32,911 bases of DNA from Oscillospiraceae bacterium (GTDB taxonomy: Bacteria; Bacillota; Clostridia; Oscillospirales; CAG-272): the NCBI GenBank assembly GCA_015064085.1, contig SVSX01000018.1, positions 1 to 32,911 on the forward strand, given 5' to 3'. The translations under genes were made by a program, and so were the position numbers. Positions 7,607 to 15,407 of the stretch are shown here, piece after piece (the stretch's first letter is position 1; every line of letters starts with the position of its first letter). The notes beneath the pieces were generated by a model. The model was not told where the DNA came from. It saw only the letters and a list, made by a program, of their open reading frames with translations, and searched no databases.

Positions 7607-8302
7607 ATGTCCAAAATAGTACTTTTATCAACAAAATTCATAAATGATCCGGCGGACTTCGGCATTGGCGGTCTCTGCTTCGGCTCAACAGGCTACTGCC
7701 GCGGTATTATGCGTGCGGGAGCTGAACCGATAATTGCCGCTATGGGAAGCGCTGAGGTCTATGCTGATATTGCCGATGCCATTCTCTTTACGGGCGGCGC
7801 GGATTGGAACCCGAGAAGATACGGCGCTCAGAACGAGAAAAATATAAAGTATAATAACGACCTTGACGCCCTCGAGCTTGCCCTTTTCGAGGCATTTTAT
7901 AAGAGAAAAAAGCCGATGTTCGGAATTTGCCGCGGTATTCAGACCATCAACGTGGCAATGGGCGGAACTCTTTGGCAGGATATTCCCTCTCAGGTCGAGG
8001 GAAAGCACAGTCAGGCAATGGAGCATTATGTTAATTCCACTAAAGGAAGTATTATGAATGAGCTGTTTGGCGACAGATTTCTCACCAACTCACACCACCA
8101 TCAGGCGGTCAAGGAATGTGGCGAGGGGCTGAGAGCAACAGCCTTCTCTGACAACGGGGTTATCGAGGCTATCGAGCACGAATCCCTTCCCATCTTCGCA
8201 GTGCAGTGGCATCCCGAGCGTATGATAGGAGACGAGAATTTCCATATGACCGATATGATCCCGCTCTTCAAACGCTTTGTGGATATGATACCTAATAAAT
8301 AA
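7607..8302 (+). CDS. Gamma-glutamyl-gamma-aminobutyrate hydrolase family protein (class I glutamine amidotransferase fold)
   Basis: 231-residue cytoplasmic hydrolase of the peptidase C26/PuuD-like group, which removes a gamma-glutamyl moiety from small amides. The nucleophile elbow is F-G-I-C108-R-G, and the rest of the triad is Q-W-H202-P-E204. F-T-G-G-A-D-W-N-P is the early family motif and the H-H-H at 163-165 is typical of the C26 group. The length is slightly short of the usual ~250. GGGAGG (7593-7598) lies 8 bases before ATG. Neighbours (rpsU, leuS) give no pathway hint, and there are no putrescine genes nearby, so the substrate remains open. Confidence 0.85.
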   Translation: MSKIVLLSTKFINDPADFGIGGLCFGSTGYCRGIMRAGAEPIIAAMGSAEVYADIADAILFTGGADWNPRRYGAQNEKNIKYNNDLDALELALFEAFYKRKKPMFGICRGIQTINVAMGGTLWQDIPSQVEGKHSQAMEHYVNSTKGSIMNELFGDRFLTNSHHHQAVKECGEGLRATAFSDNGVIEAIEHESLPIFAVQWHPERMIGDENFHMTDMIPLFKRFVDMIPNK

Positions 8303-8306
8303 AACC

Positions 8307-8342
8307 AACAGAGGCTGTCTCAAATTTGAGACAGCCTCTGTT
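8307..8342. terminator. 36-base perfect palindrome acting as terminator for leuS and the hydrolase gene
   Basis: Two perfect 18-base arms (8307-8324 and 8325-8342) lie between convergent stop codons. On the minus strand the hairpin is followed by GGTTTTATTTATT, a usable U-tract for leuS. Rightward the tail is only TTAGGG, so it is a weaker stop for the hydrolase transcript. Confidence 0.8.
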
Positions 8343-8346
8343 AGGG

Positions 8347-10782
8347 TTATCTTACAACGATATTGACTATCTTATTGGGCACTGCGATCTCCTTAACGAT
8401 CGTCTTACCCTCAACGAAGGGCGCTACCCTCTCGTCAGCCTTCGCAGCCGCGATAGCCTCCTCCTTGGGACAGTTCAGAGGTATCTTGATGGTAGCCTTA
8501 AGCTTACCGTTGATCTGTACCGCGATCTCGACCTCTTCATCTGCCGTCTTGGACTCATCATAGGTAGGCCAACTCTCATACGCGATAGTGTCCTTATGAC
8601 CAAGAAGACTCCACATCTCCTCGCAGATATGAGGACAGATGCAGGAAAGCATCTTGATCATACCCTCAGCGTACTCTCTCGGACATTTGCCCTCCTTATA
8701 TACGGCATTGACGAATATCATCATCTGCGATATAGCCGTGTTGAAGCCAAGCTGCTCGAAATCCTCGGTGATCTTCTTTACGCTCTTGTGATATACCTTC
8801 TCAAGTGCCTTGACCTCTGTGTCGACGATATTCTCAGGCTCGGTAAAGAACGCCCAAACTCTGTTGAGGAACTTTCTCGCGCCGTCAACACCCTGATTGC
8901 TCCAGGGCTTCGAAACCTCAAGAGGGCCCATAAACATCTCGTAAAGTCTGAGTGTATCCGCACCGTAATCACGCACCACGTCGCTGGGATTTACAACAAA
9001 CTCGGGGAAACGCTTACCCATCTTTATTCCGTTAGATCCAAGTATCATTCCCTGGTGAACAAGCTTCTTGAAAGGCTCTTTTGTGGGAGCGAGACCCTTA
9101 TCATAGAGGTATCTGTTCCATATTCTCGAATACATAAGGTGACCCACAGCATGCTCAGGACCGCCTATGTAGAGGTCTACGGGCATCCAGTGCTTGAGGA
9201 GCTCCTGATTTGCGAACTCGTCCTTATTGTTGGGATCTATATAACGGAGGAAGTACCAGCTCGATCCCGCAGATCCGGGCATGGTTGAGGTCTCTCTGAG
9301 TCCCTTAACACCGTTTTTGTCGTACTTCTTCCATTCGACCGCATTCTCAAGAGGTGCTTTTCCGTTTACGCCCTTATAATTCTCCAGCTCGGGGAGCACA
9401 AGAGGAAGCTCTGAGTCGTCAAGAACGTGTATCTCACCGTCCTCACCGTGTACAACGGGAACAGGCTCGCCCCAATAACGCTGTCTCGCGAAGATCCACT
9501 CTCTGAAATGGTAGTTGACCGTTCTCTTTGCGACTCCCATAGCCTCAAGCTTAGAGGTAATAGCCTCCTTAGCCTCCTCTACGGTAAGTCCCGAAAACTC
9601 CTCGGAATTTATAAGCTTATATCCCTTTCCGAGATATTCTCCCTTTTCAAATGCCTTTTCGCTCACGTCAACGTGACCGAGCTTTTCGTCTCCGTCGATG
9701 ACCTGAAGCATATCTATATTGTGCGCGATCGCGTACTCAAAGTCACGCTGGTCGTGAGAGGGTACTGCCATAACCGCACCCGTACCGTAATTTGCGAGAA
9801 CGAAATCGCCGATGAACATTCTGACCTCACGTCCGTTTACGGGGTTTATGCAGGAAACTCCCTTGAGCTCACAGCCCGACTTAGTCTTGTTGAGCTCTGT
9901 TCTGTCCATGTCGTTCTTCTTGAGGGTCTCGTCGATATACGCCTGAACCTCTGCCTTATTCTCGATCCTCGGCATAAGCTGCTTAACTATCTCACCGTCG
10001 GGAGCGAGTACCATAAAGGTAATACCGTAGATCGTCTCGATACAGGTGGTGAATATCGAAAATTCCCCGCCGCCGACTATCTGGAACTTGACCTCGACTC
10101 CTGTGGATTTGCCTATCCAGTTTTTCTGCATAAGCTTTGTGGACTCGGGCCAATCGATCTCCTCAAGTCCCTCGAGAAGCTTTTCGGCAAACTTGGGCTG
10201 ATCAATTACCCATTGCTTCATATTCTTTCTGACAACGGGGTATCCGCCTCTCTCAGACTTACCGTCTATGACCTCGTCATTTGAGAGCACCGTTCCCAGC
10301 TCCTCGCACCAGTTTACGGGCATATCGATATACTGCGCGTAGCCGTCAAGATAGAGCTGCTTGAAGATCCACTGAGTCCACTTGTAGAACTCGGGGTCGC
10401 TTGTAGCGATTATCTTGCTCCAATCGTAGTCAAAGCCCAGCTCCTTGAGCTGCTTTGAGAAGGTCTTGATATTTTCCTGAGTAAAGCCGTTGGGATGATT
10501 TCCCGTATTGACCGCATACTGCTCAGCGGGAAGACCGAAGGAGTCGTATCCCATAGGGTGGAGCACGTTATACCCCTGCATTCTCTTCATTCTCGAAACG
10601 ATATCGGTTGCGGTATATCCCTCGGGGTGACCTGCGTGAAGACCTACTCCGGACGGGTATGGGAACATATCGAGTACGTAATATTTAGGCTTTGAAAAAT
10701 CCCACACGTCGGTTTTGAAGGTCTGATTTTTCTCCCAATATTCCTGCCACTTCTTTTCTATCTCACTGTGATTGTATTTCAT
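8347..10782 (-). CDS. leuS: Leucyl-tRNA synthetase
   Basis: 811-residue class I aminoacyl-tRNA synthetase that charges tRNA-Leu. The HIGH-type motif is H49-A-G-H52 within F-P-Y-P-S-G-V-G-L-H-A-G-H. The KMSKS-type loop is K587-M-G-K-R591, followed by F-P-E-F-V-V-N-P-S-D-V-V. The CP1 editing domain spans about 225-420; its threonine-rich segment reads T245-T-C-I-E-T-I-Y-G instead of the usual T-T-R-P-D/E-T-L-F-G, while the later V/P-S-H-D-Q-R-D-F motif is intact. ATG 10782 is preferred over an in-frame TTG at 10794, which lies one base after the only Shine-Dalgarno-like GG. It follows rsfS by 38 bases and probably shares its promoter. The motif changes may define a clostridial subtype. Confidence 0.96.
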   Translation of the reverse strand: MKYNHSEIEKKWQEYWEKNQTFKTDVWDFSKPKYYVLDMFPYPSGVGLHAGHPEGYTATDIVSRMKRMQGYNVLHPMGYDSFGLPAEQYAVNTGNHPNGFTQENIKTFSKQLKELGFDYDWSKIIATSDPEFYKWTQWIFKQLYLDGYAQYIDMPVNWCEELGTVLSNDEVIDGKSERGGYPVVRKNMKQWVIDQPKFAEKLLEGLEEIDWPESTKLMQKNWIGKSTGVEVKFQIVGGGEFSIFTTCIETIYGITFMVLAPDGEIVKQLMPRIENKAEVQAYIDETLKKNDMDRTELNKTKSGCELKGVSCINPVNGREVRMFIGDFVLANYGTGAVMAVPSHDQRDFEYAIAHNIDMLQVIDGDEKLGHVDVSEKAFEKGEYLGKGYKLINSEEFSGLTVEEAKEAITSKLEAMGVAKRTVNYHFREWIFARQRYWGEPVPVVHGEDGEIHVLDDSELPLVLPELENYKGVNGKAPLENAVEWKKYDKNGVKGLRETSTMPGSAGSSWYFLRYIDPNNKDEFANQELLKHWMPVDLYIGGPEHAVGHLMYSRIWNRYLYDKGLAPTKEPFKKLVHQGMILGSNGIKMGKRFPEFVVNPSDVVRDYGADTLRLYEMFMGPLEVSKPWSNQGVDGARKFLNRVWAFFTEPENIVDTEVKALEKVYHKSVKKITEDFEQLGFNTAISQMMIFVNAVYKEGKCPREYAEGMIKMLSCICPHICEEMWSLLGHKDTIAYESWPTYDESKTADEEVEIAVQINGKLKATIKIPLNCPKEEAIAAAKADERVAPFVEGKTIVKEIAVPNKIVNIVVR

Positions 10783-10820
10783 TTTACAGTCCAAACCTTT
10801 CTTGGATTTATTATTCCAAA

Positions 10821-11195
10821 TTAAAATTCTACCGTTTCCGCGTCGCCGTACAGCTTATCAAGATTATAAAACTCTCTCGATTCTCTGCTGAAGACGTGCA
10901 CGATAACGTTGCTGTAGTCCACGAGTATCCAGGAATTATTATCTCTTCCCTCTACGTTATAGGGGTTCAGACCTCGCTCACCGAGCTTATATTCGACCTC
11001 GCCCGCCAGCGCCTTGACCTGTGTGCTGGAATTACCCGAGCAGAGAACGAAATACTCGGCGATCACGGTTTTTTCCTCAACGTGGATCACTTTTATGTCT
11101 TTACCCTTTTTTGAGTCAAGCGCCCGGGCTGCCGCAATAGCGACCTGACGCGCGTCGGTGCTGTCAAGGGCTTCGACCTTAATTTCTTCGCTCAT
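10821..11195 (-). CDS. rsfS: Ribosomal silencing factor RsfS
   Basis: 124-residue small protein that binds uL14 on the 50S subunit and blocks joining with 30S when nutrients are short. The whole length matches the Iojap/RsfS domain: A-R-A-L-D-S-K-K-G near the start, Y-F-V-L-C-S-G-N-S-S-T-Q-V-K-A-L at about 48-63, and W-I-L-V-D-Y-S-N-V-I-V-H-V-F-S. AAGGAGA lies 6 bases before ATG. It has its own promoter just after the LCP gene and is probably cotranscribed with leuS. In many Firmicutes rsfS directly follows yqeK; here an LCP gene sits between. Confidence 0.95.
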   Translation of the reverse strand: MSEEIKVEALDSTDARQVAIAAARALDSKKGKDIKVIHVEEKTVIAEYFVLCSGNSSTQVKALAGEVEYKLGERGLNPYNVEGRDNNSWILVDYSNVIVHVFSRESREFYNLDKLYGDAETVEF

Positions 11196-11227
11196 TTGTC
11201 TCTCCTTAAAATTACCTATAATATTAT

Positions 11228-11256
11228 ATTTTAATCGATATCACACAATTTGTCAA
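11228..11256 (-). promoter_or_regulatory. Promoter of rsfS-leuS
   Basis: On the minus strand TTGACA (11256-11251), a 17-base spacer and TAAAAT (11233-11228). The -35 begins 6 bases beyond the LCP stop codon, so it restarts transcription between the long upstream series and rsfS-leuS. Confidence 0.78.
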
Positions 11257-11262
11257 TAGGTT

Positions 11263-12267
11263 TTACCGTTTTTGAATATCGATACCGTTTTTCTCTATTT
11301 CCACGGCGTTAGGGGCAAAGATATCCGCCTCCGAGCCGTATATTTTCCTGAAGCTTTCGTATTTATCGTTTGTAAAGCGCCTCTCGGGATCAAAGACTCC
11401 CCCGCCCCCGAGATACTCCGAGATCACTCTCTCGGTGCTTTTTTGAGAAAGGACGTAAAACCACGCCCCATTTTCGGTAGGTCTCGTGTCCTCCCCGGGA
11501 AGGGTCACCATCAAAAAGCTTTGAGGATCAAGACCTTTCGTCACCCCCACAAGCTCCCATATTTCAGCAAGAGGAATATCGGTCTCAAGGTCGCCTATGA
11601 CCGAAAGCACAGCCTTAACGATCATACCTCGGTCGTCTGTTTCCAAAAGCTTTTTGAAAAGCGCCGACATAAATATCTTTTGCGCGTCAAGTCTGCCAAG
11701 ATCTCCCCTCACGTACCCCGAGCGGTAGCGAACGAATTTTTCTGCCTCCGCACCGTCAAGGTGCTGTCTTCCCGCGTCAAGGTGGATAGACAGTCCCTGA
11801 TATGGATCGTCATAATCCATATCAAACGGCAGATCAACGTCGACACCGCCAATGGCATCAACAGCTCTTTTGAAGACCTCAAGATCAAAAAGCAGATATC
11901 CGTCTATCGCCACACCGAAATTTTTTGAAATAAACTCACAAAACCCCTCTGCTCCGAGGGTATTCAGCGCGCCGTTCAGCTTTCGGTATCCCTTTTCCGA
12001 ATAGACAGCATAGGTATCTCTCGGGATCTGAAGAAGAATTGCCGAGTCGCCTACGGGATCGACAGAGCCAATCATTATCACGTCGCAAAGTCCCGAGACC
12101 TTGTCCTTTCCAAGGATCAGATAGCTTCTTCTCGTCTCAGTCTCTTGCTCCTTTATCACATCTGTGATCTTATCGCTCGGAAATGATACGACAGCCGACA
12201 CCGCCAGAACGAGTGCCATAGCCAATGCGACCACTGCTATTAATTTTTTGTTTATTTTTCTTATCAT
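11263..12267 (-). CDS. LytR-CpsA-Psr (LCP) family protein
   Basis: 334-residue membrane-anchored protein of the family that attaches teichoic acid or other undecaprenyl-linked polymers to peptidoglycan. Residues 9-28 form a single membrane segment with a short positive N-terminus, so the domain is outside. The LCP core runs from about 47 to 200 with L-I-L-G-K-D, Q-I-P-R83-D-T, and R-Y-R-S-G-Y-V-R-G-D-L-G-R-L-D-A-Q. The usual G-x-D-x-R and R-S-D-T elements are degenerate here (G-K-D-K and L-C-D-V), so catalytic strength is uncertain. ATG 12267 is chosen with GGAG 7 bases upstream over an in-frame TTG three bases earlier. It sits 40 bases after yqeK and may be read from the upstream operon. Confidence 0.85.
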   Translation of the reverse strand: MIRKINKKLIAVVALAMALVLAVSAVVSFPSDKITDVIKEQETETRRSYLILGKDKVSGLCDVIMIGSVDPVGDSAILLQIPRDTYAVYSEKGYRKLNGALNTLGAEGFCEFISKNFGVAIDGYLLFDLEVFKRAVDAIGGVDVDLPFDMDYDDPYQGLSIHLDAGRQHLDGAEAEKFVRYRSGYVRGDLGRLDAQKIFMSALFKKLLETDDRGMIVKAVLSVIGDLETDIPLAEIWELVGVTKGLDPQSFLMVTLPGEDTRPTENGAWFYVLSQKSTERVISEYLGGGGVFDPERRFTNDKYESFRKIYGSEADIFAPNAVEIEKNGIDIQKR

Positions 12268-12307
12268 CAAAGCTCTCCATATTCATTTATATGTAGAGCC
12301 GCAGGTT

Positions 12308-12964
12308 TCACGACCTCTTAGCAAGCCTCAGCGCCGTCTCATTTCTCGCGGCGATCGTTTGCTCACTTATTATAGTCTGCTTTTCAAGCAATCCCATAAT
12401 GGTAAGATCAAAGGAACGAAGAAGAGTGCGATCAAGATGCGCCTCTCTTTCCTCCTCGGTCATTTTTTCAAGATCGACGCCGAAAAAGTATTCTCTCAGC
12501 GCAACGCAATCCTCGAAGGTTCTGGACATATCTATATAATCCGCAAGGTAAACCAGCTTTTCTCCAAGTGTCATTCCCGCTCTTCCCGTTGTATGCCAAC
12601 GCACGTATCCAATGATCTCTTCCGTAGCAAACGCGGGATATTCTGAGGGGATCAAAGCCGCCGCTGTCATAGCGTGTAGGGTCTTGGGGGCATACCTGTC
12701 CTCCTCCGTAAGGGATATTCCGAGACGCTCCGCAAGAGATATCTGCTCATCATACGAAAGCTCCTTGGTCACATCGTGAAGAAGCGCCGCGGCGGAAAGC
12801 TCAAGAGTCTTCTCGGGAAGGTAGATTTCCGCAAGCCTTCTAACCATCTTTTCCACCTCGAGAGTATGCACACACCTTTTGCGCGACATTTCGCCTCTCT
12901 CAGCCTTCGCGACCATTTCCTCTCTGAGTAAGTCAAGCTTCTTTTCGCTTACCTTGTCATTCAT
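12308..12964 (-). CDS. yqeK: YqeK-type HD domain hydrolase (diadenosine tetraphosphatase)
   Basis: 218-residue HD-superfamily metal enzyme; characterised YqeK proteins split Ap4A symmetrically to ADP. The metal-binding set is visible as H33, H63-D64 (L-L-H-D-V-T-K-E), H97, H124 (R-W-H-T-T-G-R-A-G-M) and D142 (Y-L-A-D-Y-I-D). The start codon lies inside the end of nadD: ATGAATGA gives an 8-base overlap, which points to translational coupling. AAGGAG is 10 bases upstream. The nadD-yqeK pair is a standing Firmicutes arrangement. Longer in-frame starts within nadD lack a Shine-Dalgarno and family sequence. Confidence 0.92.
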   Translation of the reverse strand: MNDKVSEKKLDLLREEMVAKAERGEMSRKRCVHTLEVEKMVRRLAEIYLPEKTLELSAAALLHDVTKELSYDEQISLAERLGISLTEEDRYAPKTLHAMTAAALIPSEYPAFATEEIIGYVRWHTTGRAGMTLGEKLVYLADYIDMSRTFEDCVALREYFFGVDLEKMTEEEREAHLDRTLLRSFDLTIMGLLEKQTIISEQTIAARNETALRLAKRS

Positions 12965-13571
12965 AGAGCTTGTTCTCCTTAATGTATTTCTCAACGAGCG
13001 GATGGACCATTCCCGATATATCCTTCCCTGCCCTAACCGCATCTCTTATCTGGGTCGAGGACAGCTCGATAGGGTCGGTAACGATCCTTCTGAACATAAC
13101 TCCGTATTTGTTATAATACTCGGTTATCTTGGATATTATTCTGTTTTCTATTATCTTGTCGTTCTCCCGTCTGACATATACGGGGTAACACATTTTGAGA
13201 ATATCCTCGAATCTGTACCAGGTATCAAAGGTCAACACCATGTCAGTTCCGCAGAGGAAGAAAAGCTTCTTATTCTCACCCGAAAGCTCCCGAAGAGTAT
13301 CGTAGGTATAGCTTCTGCCGCCTCTCTTTATCTCAATATCCGATACCACGACCCCCTCAACGTCCGAAAAGGCAAGCTCACACATACGAAGTCTCACCTC
13401 GGGTCTGTCCGAAAAATCAACCTCCTTATGAGGCGGGAGATATGTGGGGATAACGTAAAGATAGTCAAGCTTCATCTGAGTCATAAAAGCCTTTGCCGAC
13501 TGAATATGACCGTTATGTACGGGAGCAAACGTGCCTCCGTATATACCCACTCTCAATTTTTCGTCAAACAT
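12957..13571 (-). CDS. nadD: Nicotinate-nucleotide adenylyltransferase
   Basis: 204-residue nucleotidyltransferase that makes deamido-NAD from nicotinate mononucleotide and ATP, supplying the NadE substrate. G-G-T-F-A-P-V-H19-N-G-H22 is the nucleotidyltransferase HxGH motif, with Ala where Asp is common (GGTFDP). S-S-T-Q-I-R at 171-176 is the C-terminal ISSTxIR-type motif. GGGAGG precedes ATG closely. It lies 18 bases after yhbY and overlaps yqeK. With pncB and nadE elsewhere in the window, the nicotinate-to-NAD route is complete here. Confidence 0.95.
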   Translation of the reverse strand: MFDEKLRVGIYGGTFAPVHNGHIQSAKAFMTQMKLDYLYVIPTYLPPHKEVDFSDRPEVRLRMCELAFSDVEGVVVSDIEIKRGGRSYTYDTLRELSGENKKLFFLCGTDMVLTFDTWYRFEDILKMCYPVYVRRENDKIIENRIISKITEYYNKYGVMFRRIVTDPIELSSTQIRDAVRAGKDISGMVHPLVEKYIKENKLYE

Positions 13572-13589
13572 ATCTTCCTCCCGTCGGGC

Positions 13590-13877
13590 TCAGAGCTCGA
13601 TCTTTTTGTTTTTTTCCGATTCGCGGTAAAGTATCAGCTTTCTGCCGATGACACCGCACACCTCCGCTCCGCACGCCTCGGCAAGAGCATCGGCAACCTC
13701 TCTCGCGGTATAACCGCAATTTTCAAGCACCGAAAGCTTAATAAGCTCTCTCGCCTCAAGGGCATCGGAAACTGTCTTTATAAGGTTCTCGCTGATACCG
13801 CCCTTTCCTACCTGCATTATCGTAGGCTCTGTCTGGGCAAGTCCGCGAAGGTATGCTCTCTGTTTTGATGTTATCAT
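13590..13877 (-). CDS. yhbY: YhbY family RNA-binding protein (CRM domain)
   Basis: 95-residue single CRM-domain protein associated with assembly of the large ribosomal subunit. M-I-T-S-K-Q-R-A-Y-L-R-G-L-A-Q is the family start, V-G-K-G-G-I-S precedes the first long helix, and G-R-K-L-I-L-Y-R near the end matches the conserved C-terminal strand (the family G-x-x-G loop reads V-I-G-R-K here). AAAAGGA lies 8 bases before ATG. Gaps to rdgB and nadD are 19 and 18 bases, so it is cotranscribed. The yhbY-nadD-yqeK order is conserved in Bacilli and Clostridia. Confidence 0.93.
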   Translation of the reverse strand: MITSKQRAYLRGLAQTEPTIMQVGKGGISENLIKTVSDALEARELIKLSVLENCGYTAREVADALAEACGAEVCGVIGRKLILYRESEKNKKIEL

Positions 13878-13896
13878 TGTAAATTTCCTTTTTAAT

Positions 13897-14493
13897 TTAT
13901 TCGATTCCCCAGGTCTTAAGAAGCTCCGCCATCTTCTTTACTGCGTCACTTCTGTGTGATACCTGATTTTTCTCATCGGGGGTAAGCTCCCCAAAAGTCT
14001 TTTTGAGAGGAGGATAGTAGAAGAGCGGGTCGTAACCAAATCCGCCTTCCCCGTGTGCCTCGGTAAGCATCTCCCCCTCGGCAGTACCTCTGACCGACAA
14101 AGCTCTTCCGTCCTTAGGGAAAACACAAGCGAGAGCGCAAACAAAGCGTCCGCTTCTATCCTCTTTTCCCTTGAGATTTTCAAGGAGAAGTTCATTGTTA
14201 GCCTTATCGTTTCCGTGTTCTCCCGCGTATCTCGCGGAATATACTCCGGGAGCGCCGTCAAGGGCGTCGACCTCAAGACCCGAGTCGTCGCCAATGCCGA
14301 TATATCCCGACATTGCCGCCGCTTTAGCCTTTATAAGAGAGTTTTCCTCAAAGGTCTCGCCGTTTTCCTCGATCTCATCGAAAAATCCAACGTCGTCAAG
14401 TGAGAGTATCTCAATTCCCTTTATATATTTTCCAAGCAAAAATTCAAGCTCCTTGATCTTATGCTTGTTTCTCGAAGCAAGTACGAATTTCAT
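13897..14493 (-). CDS. rdgB: XTP/dITP diphosphatase (RdgB/HAM1 family)
   Basis: 198-residue house-cleaning enzyme that hydrolyses XTP, ITP and dITP to monophosphates and keeps deaminated purines out of nucleic acids. Family motifs in order: A-S-R-N-K-H-K-I-K-E-L at 6-16, E-N-S-L-I-K-A-K-A-A, D-D-S-G-L-E-V-D-A-L, G-V-Y-S-A-R-Y-A-G, G-G-F-G-Y-D-P-L-F, and the closing S-H-R. Length is normal. GAGGTG precedes ATG by a few bases and overlaps the ftsY stop region; the gap to ftsY is 8 bases. Confidence 0.96.
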   Translation of the reverse strand: MKFVLASRNKHKIKELEFLLGKYIKGIEILSLDDVGFFDEIEENGETFEENSLIKAKAAAMSGYIGIGDDSGLEVDALDGAPGVYSARYAGEHGNDKANNELLLENLKGKEDRSGRFVCALACVFPKDGRALSVRGTAEGEMLTEAHGEGGFGYDPLFYYPPLKKTFGELTPDEKNQVSHRSDAVKKMAELLKTWGIE

Positions 14494-14501
14494 TTTTCAC
14501 C

Positions 14502-15407
14502 TCAATCAAAAAGCGCTCCGACGAACTCAGCAGAATCAAACTCCTGCATATCGTCGATCTTCTCGCCCACACCTATAAATTTGACAGGTATATCAAGCTC
14601 CTTCTTGATAGAAATAACGATACCGCCCTTAGCCGTTCCGTCCAGCTTGTTGAGCACAAGTCCCGTGATATCAGCCGAGTTTTTGAATTCCTTAGCCTGA
14701 AGAATCGCGTTCTGACCCGTGGTAGCGTCAAGGACAAGAAGATTTTCCCTCACAGCATCGGGAAGCTCTCTGTCGATAACTCTGTTGATCTTTGAAAGCT
14801 CGTTCATAAGGTTCTTCTTGTTGTGAAGTCTGCCCGCCGTGTCGATTATCAGCACGTCAGCCTTCTTTCTCTTGGCGTAGCCGATAGCATCGTAGACTAC
14901 CGCCGCCGGGTCGCTTCCCTCGTTCTGCTTTACAAGCTCAGCGCCCGAGCGCTCACACCAGACCGCAAGCTGATCGATAGCCGCCGCGCGGAAGGTATCC
15001 GCCGCCGCAACCACGACGGTTTTCCCTTGCTTTATAAGTCTGTTTGATATTTTACCTATAGAGGTGGTCTTACCCGCACCGTTGACACCTATAACAAGTA
15101 TAACGGTGGGATCTCCCGAAAGGTCGATTTTGCCTCCCTCGCCTATCATATTTTCAAGTATTGCCTTGAGGGCATCTATTACCTGATCCTTCTCCTTAAG
15201 TCTTCCGTCCTTGATCTGCTCTCTCAGCTCCTCGATTATGTCCTCGGTAGCGCCGACACCGACGTCCGAGCATATAAGCAGCTCCTCAAGCTCCTCAAGA
15301 AGCTCCTCGTCAACCTTGACGAAAGCCTTAAGTACCTCGTCTATCTGACCGAAGATCGCATTCTTCGTCTTTGAAAGTCCTGCCTTCAGCTTATCCAAAA
15401 ATGCCAT
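14502..15407 (-). CDS. ftsY: Signal recognition particle receptor FtsY
   Basis: 301-residue SRP receptor GTPase that docks SRP-ribosome complexes at the membrane. The N domain (1 to about 95) is followed by the G domain with P-loop G107-V-N-G-A-G-K-T-T115, D-T-F-R-A-A-A, D-T-A-G-R-L-H-N-K-K and N-K-L-D-G-T-A-K-G-G. The acidic A domain of proteobacterial FtsY is absent, as usual for Firmicutes. AAAGGAG lies 9 bases before ATG 15407. The start overlaps the end of smc by 17 bases, so translation is probably coupled. smc-ftsY is a common Firmicutes pair. Confidence 0.96.
   Translation of the reverse strand: MAFLDKLKAGLSKTKNAIFGQIDEVLKAFVKVDEELLEELEELLICSDVGVGATEDIIEELREQIKDGRLKEKDQVIDALKAILENMIGEGGKIDLSGDPTVILVIGVNGAGKTTSIGKISNRLIKQGKTVVVAAADTFRAAAIDQLAVWCERSGAELVKQNEGSDPAAVVYDAIGYAKRKKADVLIIDTAGRLHNKKNLMNELSKINRVIDRELPDAVRENLLVLDATTGQNAILQAKEFKNSADITGLVLNKLDGTAKGGIVISIKKELDIPVKFIGVGEKIDDMQEFDSAEFVGALFD

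Noticed and set aside
8307..8342. Palindrome as a mobile element end
   Set aside because: No transposase, matching second end or target duplication; the position between two stop codons fits a terminator.
8326..9288. Open frame of 320 codons on the plus strand inside leuS
   Set aside because: Antisense to conserved LeuRS sequence, and its start lies in the terminator palindrome.
10783..10794. TTG start for leuS four codons upstream
   Set aside because: The only GG-rich Shine-Dalgarno lies one base before it; the ATG at 10782 has workable spacing and starts the conserved sequence.
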